Below are positions 1 through 7,096 of a stretch of 16,490 nucleotides of DNA, piece after piece. Positions within the stretch are counted from its first letter, which is position 1. The number at the start of each line of letters is the position of its first letter. Position numbers and translations under genes: made by a program. Origin of the DNA: an uncultured Xanthobacteraceae bacterium (GTDB taxonomy: Bacteria > Pseudomonadota > Alphaproteobacteria > Rhizobiales > Xanthobacteraceae); the NCBI GenBank assembly GCA_955652195.1, contig CATPBC010000045.1:1-16490 (forward strand). The letters are read 5' to 3'. The notes under the pieces were generated by a model, which had not been told where the DNA came from, ran no database searches, and was given only the letters and a program-made list of their open reading frames with translations.

Positions 1-1055
1 GGCACTTCGAGCTCGGCGGCTGCTTCTTTGAGCCGCGCGCGGTCTTCGGAACTGGTGATCTTACGGCTGATGCCGCCGCCGCGTGCGGTGTTCGGCATCA
101 GGACCGAATAGCGCCCGGCGAGCGAAAGGTAGGTCGTCAGCGCAGCGCCTTTGGTGCCCCGCTCTTCCTTGACGACCTGCACCAGCATGACCTGCCGGCG
201 CTTGATGACTTCTTGGATCTTGTACTGCCGGCGATAGCGCGGCGCGCGATCCGGGACCTCTTCTAGTGCGTCGGCGCCGCCGACCGATTCGACCACTTCT
301 TCGGCCGCCTCTTCTTCCTCGCCATTGGCATCAAGCCGGCGCGCCTCTGCGGCAACCGCGCTTTCGCCGTTCTCGGCAGCGGTGGATGCGGGTTCGGCGA
401 GCTCGTCCAATCTGTTTTCGCCATCGGCTGACGCACCGGTCGCCTCATGCGTGAGCCCGGCCTCAACCTCGTCGGCCGAGGCGCCGCCCGCGACCTCCAT
501 TGAAGAGTCGGACATTGAAGATTCCGGCACGGGCATTTCGGCGGGCGACGCTATCTCTTCGTCGGTGGGCGCGCCGCTCAGCGGCTCGACATCAGATCGT
601 TCGATGTCCGGTGCAGACGAGAGCGGTGGCGAGAGCGATTCCGCTTCGAGCGCATCGAGCTGCGCTTCGGCGGCCTCGCTGCGGATCGCTTCGGCGCGAC
701 GCGCCGCGGCGCTTTCCCGGCGCCGGCGCGGGACGCGATCGACTTCATCTGCGGCGGCGCGCTGGGCGCGCTCTTCCTCGGCGATCAAAGCCTGCCGGTC
801 GGCAATCGGGATCTGGTAGTAGTCCGGATGAATTTCGCTAAAGGCGAGAAAACCGTGGCGGTTGCCGCCGTAATCGACAAAAGCGGCCTGCAGTGACGGC
901 TCGACGCGCGTCACTTTCGCCAGGTAAATGTTGCCTCTTAACTGTTTGCGGTGTGCAGATTCAAAGTCGAATTCCTCGACGCGATTGCCGCGCAAAACCA
1001 CCACCCGGGTCTCCTCCGGATGGGTCGCGTCGATAAGCATTTTGTTGTTGGCCAT
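1..1055 (-). CDS. rne: Ribonuclease E, N-terminal part (runs off the left edge)
   Basis: This is the first 351 codons of RNase E, the endonuclease that starts mRNA decay, processes rRNA and tRNA, and scaffolds the degradosome. The minus-strand ATG at 1055 gives MANKMLIDATHPEETRVVVL, the classical RNase E start. The S1 RNA-binding fold begins at about residue 37 (RGNIYLAKVTRVEPSLQAAF, then DYGGNRHGFLAFSEIHPDYY). It is interrupted at about residues 88-263 by a low-complexity, Glu/Ala/Ser-rich insert, then resumes with YKIQEVIKRRQVMLVQVVKE and RGTKGAALTTYLSLAGRYSV. A split S1 domain is, to my knowledge, typical of alphaproteobacterial RNase E. The 5'-sensor, DNase I-like and zinc-link parts lie beyond the window. 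A weak GAGA lies about 10 nt upstream of the start. The gene is divergent from the amidase, with a 713-bp gap. The reading frame is continuous to base 1, so this is a partial gene and not a broken one. Confidence 0.96.
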   Translation of the reverse strand, partial: MANNKMLIDATHPEETRVVVLRGNRVEEFDFESAHRKQLRGNIYLAKVTRVEPSLQAAFVDYGGNRHGFLAFSEIHPDYYQIPIADRQALIAEEERAQRAAADEVDRVPRRRRESAAARRAEAIRSEAAEAQLDALEAESLSPPLSSAPDIERSDVEPLSGAPTDEEIASPAEMPVPESSMSDSSMEVAGGASADEVEAGLTHEATGASADGENRLDELAEPASTAAENGESAVAAEARRLDANGEEEEAAEEVVESVGGADALEEVPDRAPRYRRQYKIQEVIKRRQVMLVQVVKEERGTKGAALTTYLSLAGRYSVLMPNTARGGGISRKITSSEDRARLKEAAAELEV

Positions 1056-1768
1056 TGGCAAATCTCATGGGGACCGGCCTGCCTGTGCGCGCCGCGCCGC
1101 CTCGGCGGGACGCGCGGACACCGGTCCAATTTTCGGTGGCTGGGACGGCCTGAAGGCTGCGAGCGCCGCAAGCAAATTCGCTCCGGCTGACGGCGAGCGA
1201 TCGATCGATGAACACTGCCGAGCCTGGCGAATTGAATCTTGACTTGCGCCTCGAACATGAACTCCAAACCGCGATGATACGGCAGCGCAGAGCGCGGCCG
1301 CGATTTCGCTAGACGCTTACGATGCGGCGCGACGCCATTTCAGCGGCTTAGCCGCTGGCAATCGCGGCGCGCACAGTTCCGGCCGTCCTCATCCCCACGG
1401 GCCCTGGCACAGCTTTGCGTCGCTAAAAGTGCCGTGTTCGCCGAAGACCTGATCGTTTTGAATGTCTTCCCCACGAACTTCGTGGCACTGCAGCGGATCG
1501 AAAGCAGCGTTTGCCTGGCTCCCATCATCCCGTTCTGGGCAGCCACACTTGGCGCACGCGCCGGGGCCGTCACGCGGACACAACCGGAACTTTTCACCGT
1601 CAGCACGCCCTTCTTTAAGGCCGCGGGCGGCGAATTGGCAAGTCGTCTGTGGGATTTACCTGCAAGGCTATCGCAAGTCGGCCGCATTTTGCCTTATTGG
1701 CAAGGCTTTTGGCCGGCTGGGTTAGGTTGCGGTTAACTATGCCTGTCTAATGGGATAGGAGGGGCGGG
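1056..1768. other. Long divergent intergenic region between rne and the amidase; no convincing gene
   Basis: This 713-bp stretch should carry the leaders and promoters of both rne (leftward) and the amidase (rightward). RNase E genes are known in other bacteria to be autoregulated through a long 5' leader, so a long untranslated rne leader is plausible here but is inference. Visible structure: a perfect 7-bp hairpin with a TTA loop at 1341-1357 (CAGCGGC/GCCGCTG), and a 15-bp palindrome at 1471-1485 (CCACGAA-C-TTCGTGG). Neither is followed by a T run. Short open frames exist on both strands but none resembles a protein I recognise. A minus-strand frame around 1389-1610 contains a Cys-rich motif discussed in the findings. 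No clear sigma70 promoter could be assigned. Confidence 0.5.
1757..1764 (+). promoter_or_regulatory. Ribosome binding site of the amidase gene
   Basis: AGGAGGGG lies 4 nt before the ATG at 1769. It is a near-perfect Shine-Dalgarno sequence and fixes that ATG as the start. Confidence 0.8.
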
Positions 1769-3019
1769 ATGGGGTCGCATCGGATGGTCCTCCAAGCCGC
1801 GCGCTTGGCCTTTCTCGGCGCACTGGTCGCCGCAGCCGGATGGGCGGCGGGAGCGCCAGCGGCGCTCGCGGCCCCCGACTCATTTCCACTTGCGACCGAT
1901 GTCAGGCTTGGCGGCGATGAGACGCAAACGCGTTTCGTCATGGATCTCAGCCGCAAGATCGACTTGCACGTCTTTACACTTGCCGATCCTTACCGTGTGG
2001 TCGTGGACATCCCGCAAATTACCTTTCGACTGCCGTCCAAGGCCGGCGAAACCGGCCGCGGCTTGATCAAGGCATTTCGTTTCGGCTTGGTCATGCCTGG
2101 TGGGTCACGGATTGTGATCGATCTTGGTAAGCCGGCTCGCGTCGAGAAGGCCTTCGTGGTCGATCCGGTGGAAGGCGCGCCGGCGCGGCTCGTGCTCGAA
2201 TTGGCGGCGACGGATCGGGAAGGTTTTCTGCGCAAGGTCGCTTTCGATCAAAGGTTCGCCCGCGCGCAAGCGCCGCTCCCACGCGAGCAGCAATCGTCTT
2301 CCGGCGACGTCCGGCCATTGATCGTGTTGGATCCGGGACATGGCGGAATCGACACTGGCACCAAAGGGCCGAATGGGCAGATGGAGAAAGACATCGTGCT
2401 CGATTTTGCCAAACGCCTGCGGGAAAAAGTGGAGAGCTTAGGCAAATATCGCGTGCTGCTGACGCGCTCCGACGATACTTTTGTGCCGCTGGCCGAGCGC
2501 GTACGGTTCGCGCGCGAGGCCGGGGCGGCCCTGCTCTTATCGATCCATGCCGATTCGTTGCCGCGAAGGGAGGGCGACGCTCAGGGCGCCACGGTCTATA
2601 CGCTCTCCGAAACCGCGACCGACCCGGCAGCGGCCCGATTGGCCGAACAGGAAAATCGCGCCGATGTGATCGCAGGCGTCGACCTCAAGGATCAGCCCGA
2701 CGATGTCGCCGGCATCCTGATCGATCTGGCGCAACGCGAGACCAAAACCTTTTCAACTCAATTCGCCCACAAACTCGTCGCCACGATCAAGCGAACAGCT
2801 CGGTTGCACAAGGAGCCGCTCAAGTCGGCAGGATTTCGGGTGTTGCGCGCGCCGGACGTGCCCTCAGTCCTGGTCGAACTGGGCTACGTCTCCAACAAGG
2901 AGGATTTGCAATCGCTGCTGTCGGATAGCTGGCGTGATCGGACGGCGGACGCGATGACGTCAGCCATCGATGGCTATTTTTCTACCCACATCGCCGGCGC
3001 CCGCACCGGATCGAATTAA
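1769..3019 (+). CDS. amiC: Periplasmic N-acetylmuramoyl-L-alanine amidase (AmiC type, AMIN + Amidase_3)
   Basis: This 416-residue zinc amidase cuts the bond between MurNAc and the stem peptide, an activity used to split septal peptidoglycan. A signal peptide covers about residues 1-35, with likely cleavage after AALA. An AMIN domain, which binds peptidoglycan or the septum, spans about 42-145. A linker rich in Q and S leads to the Amidase_3 catalytic domain at about 184-404. Zinc ligands and the catalytic Glu are present: DPGHGG (His191), E206 in QMEKDIVLD, SIHAD (His260) and VELGYVSN (Glu370). Residues about 296-335 (ENRADVIAGVDLKDQ through ILIDLAQRET) match the autoinhibitory helix insert of E. 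coli AmiB/AmiC-type amidases, so it probably needs a LytM-type activator. The ATG is set by a strong RBS. The next gene on the same strand is mrcA, 339 bp downstream. The symbol is by type, and paralogues may exist elsewhere. Confidence 0.93.
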   Translation: MGSHRMVLQAARLAFLGALVAAAGWAAGAPAALAAPDSFPLATDVRLGGDETQTRFVMDLSRKIDLHVFTLADPYRVVVDIPQITFRLPSKAGETGRGLIKAFRFGLVMPGGSRIVIDLGKPARVEKAFVVDPVEGAPARLVLELAATDREGFLRKVAFDQRFARAQAPLPREQQSSSGDVRPLIVLDPGHGGIDTGTKGPNGQMEKDIVLDFAKRLREKVESLGKYRVLLTRSDDTFVPLAERVRFAREAGAALLLSIHADSLPRREGDAQGATVYTLSETATDPAAARLAEQENRADVIAGVDLKDQPDDVAGILIDLAQRETKTFSTQFAHKLVATIKRTARLHKEPLKSAGFRVLRAPDVPSVLVELGYVSNKEDLQSLLSDSWRDRTADAMTSAIDGYFSTHIAGARTGSN

Positions 3020-3204
3020 CGCGCCAACATCGCTGGCGGTATGCCGCAATGGCCTCAGTTTGAACAAAAAACGGAAGCACGAGGTCTATGAGACGGAACG
3101 AGCTAGCCGGTGGGTGCCGATACTGTCACACTGGGACTGTCATACTCGGCTTTTCATACTGGGCCGCAATGTACGGCGCCGAACCGGCTAAGCGTGCGTT
3201 AGGT

Positions 3205-3260
3205 GCGCGTTCTTGGCACGCGTTCTTGGCGGGCGCTCTTGGCGGGCGCTCTTGGCGGCG
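3205..3260. repeat. 13-bp tandem repeat, about four copies
   Basis: The unit GCGGGCGCTCTTG occurs perfectly at 3229-3241 and 3242-3254. It is preceded by a diverged copy at 3216-3228 (GCACGCGTTCTTG) and a shortened one at 3205-3215. A partial GCGGCG follows. The 13-bp period is not a multiple of three, and the tract is not in a gene. Confidence 0.85.
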
Positions 3261-3287
3261 AGTGGCTGGTCGGGTTCCGGTACATAC

Positions 3288-3322
3288 AATGAATTCGCGA
3301 TGAATTCGCACAATGAATTCGG
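3288..3322. repeat. ATGAATTCGC short repeat, three copies, just upstream of mrcA
   Basis: ATGAATTCG recurs at 3289, 3300 and 3313, at spacings of 11 and 13 bp. The first two copies are ATGAATTCGC and the third ends in GG. Each copy contains an ATG in a different frame register, so these are candidate spurious starts in front of mrcA. Confidence 0.75.
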
Positions 3323-3358
3323 CTCAACTAAAGCTTGCTCAATGACGCTGGTGCCACG

Positions 3359-5815
3359 GTGAAATTGCTCCTGCGCTTTCTCGGGTTCCTGTTTGCAGTG
3401 GGGACCATCTTTTTCATCGTCGGCGTGGCCGCCATGGCCGGCCTGTTGTGGCATTACTCCAAGGACTTGCCCGACTATTCGCAGCTTCAGGATTACGAGC
3501 CGCCGGTAATGACGCGGGTGCATGCGGCAGATGGCTCGCTGCTGGCGGAATATGCCAAGGAGCGGCGGCTCTACCTGCCGATCCAGGCGATTCCGAAACT
3601 CGTCATCAATGCTTTCGTCGCCGCGGAGGACAAGAATTTCTATCAGCATCCCGGCGTCGACATTTACGGTATCGCCCGCGCCGGCATGCTCTACGTCGAG
3701 AATTACGGGACCGGGCGGCGGCCGCAGGGCGCCTCGACCATTACCCAGCAGGTCGCCAAGAATTTTCTTCTGACGAATGAGGTGTCATTCCAGCGCAAGA
3801 TCAAGGAGGCGCTGTTGGCGCTCCGTATCGAGCGCACCTATTCCAAGCAGAAAATCCTCGAACTCTATCTCAACGAGATTTATCTCGGCTTCGGCGCTTA
3901 CGGGGTGGCGGCCGCATCGTTGTTGTATTTCGACAAATCAGTGCACGAGCTGTCGATCGCGGAGTCCGCGTATCTGGCCGCCCTGCCGAAAGGCCCGAAC
4001 AATTACAATCCGTTCCGGCGGCATGACGAAGCGGTGGGCCGGCGCAATTACGTCATCGACCGTATGGCCGAGGATGGCTACATCACCGTCGCCCAAGCGG
4101 AGAAGGCCAAGAAAGATCCGCTGGAGGTCACGGTGCGGCCGACCGGCGCGCATATTTTCGCGGCTGAATATTTCGCCGAGGAGGTGCGCCGTTATCTCTA
4201 CGAAAAATACGGCGAGAAAAAACTCTACGAGGGCGGGCTGTCGGTGCGGACCACGCTCGATCCCAAGCTGCAGGTCGTCGCGCGCAAGACCATGATCAAT
4301 GGACTCGTCAATTTCGACGAGGGTCAAGGCTATCGCGGCGCCGTCACCACGATCGATACCGGCGGCGATTGGGGCGTCAAGCTTGCCGAGGTCAAGCCGC
4401 TCTACGACGTCGACCCATGGCGAATGGCCGTCGTGCTGCAGGTCGACGACCAATCCGCTCGGATCGGACTACAGCCGCCCCGCGATCCCGCCGGCGCGGT
4501 GGTCAAAGATCGTGAAGTCGGCCTGATCACGCTCGATGGCGTCAAATGGGCGAAACCGGCCGGCGGTCCCACAAAGCCAATCCAGAAGGTCGCCCAGGTG
4601 CTCTCGCCCGGCGACGTGATCTACGTCTCGCCAATGGAGCAGCAGGGACAATACCGGCTGCGCCAAGTACCGGAAATTTCCGGCGCCATGGTAGTCATGG
4701 ATCCGCATACCGGCCGCGTGATGGCGATGGTCGGCGGTTTCTCATTCGATCAGAGCCAGTTCAACCGCGCCACCCAAGCTTTGCGGCAGCCCGGCTCATC
4801 GTTCAAGCCGATCGTCTATGCGGCGGCGCTCGACAACGGCTACACGCCCTCGACCATCGTGATGGACGCGCCGATCGAAATCGACATGGGCGCCGGGGGC
4901 GGTATCTGGAAGCCGGAGAACTATGGCGGCAAGTTTTTCGGACCATCAACCTTACGGTTCGGTCTCGAACAATCGCGTAACGTGATGACGGTGCGGCTGG
5001 CGCAGGACCTCGGCATGCCGCTGATCTCCGAATACGCCAAGCGCTTCGGCGTCTACGACGAGTTACCGCCCTATCTGTCCTACGCACTGGGCGCCGGCGA
5101 AACGACGGTGCTGCGGATGGTGACGGCCTATTCAATGTTCGACAATGGCGGCCGGCGCGTCATTCCCACCTTGATCGACCGCATTCAGGACCGTTACGGC
5201 CATACCATCTACAAGCACGATCAGCGCGAATGCATCGGCTGCGATGCGGCCAAGTGGGACAATCAGGTCGAGCCGACGCTGCTCGACCGTCGCGAGCAGG
5301 TGATCGATGCGATGACCGCCTATCAGATCACCTCGCTGATGGAAGGCGTCGTGCAGCGCGGCACGGCGACAGTGGTGCGCGAAGTCGGCAAGCCGATTGC
5401 CGGCAAGACGGGCACCACCAACGATGAGAAAGATGTCTGGTTCATCGGCTTTTCGCCGGACATCGTCTGCGGCGTCTATATGGGTTTCGACAAGCCGCGG
5501 CACATCGCGCGGCTGGCCACCGGTGGCCATCTCGCCGCGCCGATCGTCAAAGACTTTCTCAAAGTCGCGCTTGTCGGCAAGCCGCCGATTCCATTTAACG
5601 TTCCCCCGGGCATCAAATTGATCCGCGTCGACGCCAAGACCGGCATGCGCGCCGGCCCCGGCGATACCAAAGTGATTCTGGAAGCGTTCAAGCCCGGCAC
5701 CGCCCCGCCTGACACTTATTCGGTGATCGGCGCGGAAACCGCCAACGGTGTGCCGACCTCCGGCTCGCCCGACGTCGGCAATGTCGTGCGCAGCGGGACG
5801 GGGGGATTGTACTGA
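3359..5815 (+). CDS. mrcA: Penicillin-binding protein 1A (bifunctional transglycosylase/transpeptidase)
   Basis: This class A PBP polymerises and cross-links peptidoglycan from lipid II at the inner membrane. It has 818 residues from a GTG at 3359. An in-frame TTG at 3335 would add eight residues, but GTG gives VKLLLRFLGFLF, the usual family N-terminus; neither start has a good RBS. One membrane helix spans about 5-28. The GT51 transglycosylase domain follows (about 50-240), with catalytic Glu90 in EDKNFYQHPG, then GASTITQQVAKNF and NEIYLGFGAYG. An OB-like domain lies at about 320-430. The transpeptidase has SSFK (Ser480, Lys483), SRN (539-541) and KTG (683-685), so both activities look intact. 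A CIGC pair (Cys625, Cys628) might form a periplasmic disulfide. The tail is Gly/Thr-rich. prfB follows after 102 bp, which fits the order amidase-mrcA-prfB seen in many alphaproteobacteria. Confidence 0.96.
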   Translation: MKLLLRFLGFLFAVGTIFFIVGVAAMAGLLWHYSKDLPDYSQLQDYEPPVMTRVHAADGSLLAEYAKERRLYLPIQAIPKLVINAFVAAEDKNFYQHPGVDIYGIARAGMLYVENYGTGRRPQGASTITQQVAKNFLLTNEVSFQRKIKEALLALRIERTYSKQKILELYLNEIYLGFGAYGVAAASLLYFDKSVHELSIAESAYLAALPKGPNNYNPFRRHDEAVGRRNYVIDRMAEDGYITVAQAEKAKKDPLEVTVRPTGAHIFAAEYFAEEVRRYLYEKYGEKKLYEGGLSVRTTLDPKLQVVARKTMINGLVNFDEGQGYRGAVTTIDTGGDWGVKLAEVKPLYDVDPWRMAVVLQVDDQSARIGLQPPRDPAGAVVKDREVGLITLDGVKWAKPAGGPTKPIQKVAQVLSPGDVIYVSPMEQQGQYRLRQVPEISGAMVVMDPHTGRVMAMVGGFSFDQSQFNRATQALRQPGSSFKPIVYAAALDNGYTPSTIVMDAPIEIDMGAGGGIWKPENYGGKFFGPSTLRFGLEQSRNVMTVRLAQDLGMPLISEYAKRFGVYDELPPYLSYALGAGETTVLRMVTAYSMFDNGGRRVIPTLIDRIQDRYGHTIYKHDQRECIGCDAAKWDNQVEPTLLDRREQVIDAMTAYQITSLMEGVVQRGTATVVREVGKPIAGKTGTTNDEKDVWFIGFSPDIVCGVYMGFDKPRHIARLATGGHLAAPIVKDFLKVALVGKPPIPFNVPPGIKLIRVDAKTGMRAGPGDTKVILEAFKPGTAPPDTYSVIGAETANGVPTSGSPDVGNVVRSGTGGLY

Positions 5816-5908
5816 GATCAGGGATCAGGGCGGCAGAGCGTCAGCGTTGATACCTGATCTCTGACACCTGACACGTTGACACCTGATTCCTGATAACTGA
5901 TACCTGAC
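5816..5908 (+). repeat. Degenerate TGAYACCTGA repeat tract between mrcA and prfB
   Basis: Copies of TGAYACCTGA lie at 5848-5857, 5862-5871 and 5877-5886. A variant TGATAACTGA is at 5891-5900 and overlaps a fifth copy at 5898-5907; spacers are 4-5 nt. Just before them, GATCAGG occurs twice in inverted orientation (5816-5829). GAGATCAGG at 5814-5822 can pair with CCTGATCTC at 5853-5861, a 9-bp stem that includes part of the mrcA stop codon. The tract fills nearly the whole gap up to the prfB start. Confidence 0.8.
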
Positions 5909-5917
5909 CGAACCGAT

Positions 5918-7049
5918 ATGCGCTCCGAAATCGAAACCATCGTCGCCGAGATCAAGCAGTCGCTCGGACTGCTGAGGAGGCATCTTTGACGTCGACAAGG
6001 CGCGTGCCCGGCTTGCCGAGCTGAACCGTCAGGCCGAAGATCCGAACCTTTGGAGCGATCAGCAGCGGGCGAGCCGCCTGATGCAGGAGCGCACCGCGCT
6101 CGACGAGCAGCTCACCGCATTGGCCGGCATCGAGCGGGAGCTCGACGATCAAATCACATTGATCGAGCTCGGCGAGAGCGAGAAAGATCCGAGAACCATC
6201 GCCGAGGCGGAAGCGGCGCTGCGCACGCTCAAGGCCGAGGTGGCGCGCCGCGAACTCGAAGCGCTGCTGTCGGGTGAAGCGGACAGCAACGACTGCTATC
6301 TTGAAGTGCATGCCGGGGCCGGCGGCACCGAGAGCCAGGATTGGGCCAACATGCTGCTGCGCATGTATGTGCGCTGGGCCGAACAGCACCGCTTCAAAGT
6401 CGCATATATCGAAGAGACGCAAGGCGAAGAGGCTGGCATCAAATCGGCCACCGTCGAGATCAAGGGCCGCAACGCCTATGGCTGGCTGAAGACCGAAAAT
6501 GGCGTGCACCGCCTGGTGCGCATCTCGCCGTTCGATTCCAATGCGCGCCGGCATACGTCTTTTGCCAGTGTCACCGTCTATCCGGTGGTCGATGATCGCA
6601 TCAACATCGATATCAAGGAATCCGATGTGCGGGTCGATACTATGCGCGCGGGTGGCGCCGGCGGTCAGCACGTCAACAAGACTGAATCCGCGATACGGCT
6701 AACCCACATTCCAACCAACATCGCAGTGGTGTGCCAGAATGATCGCTCGCAGCACCGCAATCGCGCGCAGGCGTGGCAGATGCTGCGCGCGAAATTGTAC
6801 GAGCGCGAATTGGAGAAGCGCGAGGAAAAAGCCGCGGCCGAGCAGGCCGCCAAAACCGATATCGGCTGGGGCCACCAGATCCGCTCTTACGTGCTGCAGC
6901 CCTACCAGATGGTCAAGGACCTGCGCACCGGCGTTTCAACATCGAACACTGCAGCGGTGCTCGACGGCGACATCGACCAGTTCACGCAAGCCGCGCTGGC
7001 GCAAAAAGCCTTCGGCACGGCTCCGAAGCACGTCGAGGATGTGGAGTAA
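5918..7049 (+). CDS. prfB: Peptide chain release factor 2, made by programmed +1 frameshifting
   Basis: RF2 reads UGA and UAA stop codons on the ribosome and triggers peptide release. Translation starts at ATG 5918 and reads 23 codons to CTT 5984-5986, followed by in-frame TGA 5987-5989. After a +1 shift the frame resumes at GAC 5988-5990 and runs to TAA 7047-7049, giving 376 residues, a normal RF2 length. The N-terminal coiled coil covers about residues 1-110. The stop-codon-recognition motif of RF2, SPF, is at 203-205. The catalytic GGQ is at 248-250, in [16 protein letters not shown]. The C-terminus has [16 protein letters not shown] and KDLRTGV. No frame-preserving start near 5918 yields the whole protein, and the recoding site is intact, so this is one functional gene and not a pseudogene. 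RF2 controls its own synthesis: scarce RF2 means a pause at UGA and more shifting. Confidence 0.96.
5975..5990 (+). promoter_or_regulatory. prfB programmed +1 frameshift site
   Basis: The bases are AGGAGG CAT CTT TGA C. An internal Shine-Dalgarno-like AGGAGG (5975-5980) sits 3 nt before the slippery CTT (5984-5986), which is followed by TGA and C. The E. coli site (AGGGGG TAT CTT TGA C) has the same spacing, slippery codon, stop codon and 3' C. This is direct sequence evidence for autoregulated recoding. Confidence 0.95.
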
Positions 7050-7096
7050 GGCATCGGCGACTGTTTCAGCTCGCCGCGCAAGCTGATCCGTGAAAA

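Larger units (their letters stand above)
3020..3358. other. Amidase-mrcA intergenic region with short tandem repeats
   Basis: This 339-bp gap contains no supportable gene. Its right half is built of two unrelated short tandem repeats, listed separately. The middle has loosely repeated ATACTG-type words (about 3118-3166). No hairpin with a T run was found after the amidase stop, so read-through into mrcA cannot be excluded. Confidence 0.5.

Noticed and set aside
325..819. 164-codon plus-strand Ser/Ala-rich frame
   Set aside because: It is antisense to the acidic insert of RNase E; the Ser/Ala composition is the mirror of its repetitive Glu/Ala codons.
1434..1736. 100-codon plus-strand frame before the amidase
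   Set aside because: No RBS, no recognisable similarity, and it lies where leader and promoter sequence is expected.
3188..3649. 153-codon minus-strand frame at the start of mrcA
   Set aside because: Overlaps the conserved PBP1a N-terminus on the other strand and covers the tandem repeats; no similarity seen.
5952..6671. 239-codon minus-strand open frame opposite prfB
   Set aside because: It lies entirely antisense to the conserved prfB reading frame, has no recognisable domain, and such mirror frames are common in GC-rich codon usage.
6081..7049. Treating prfB as starting at ATG 6081
   Set aside because: Would drop about 54 conserved N-terminal residues; the 5918 start plus recoding site gives a full-length RF2.
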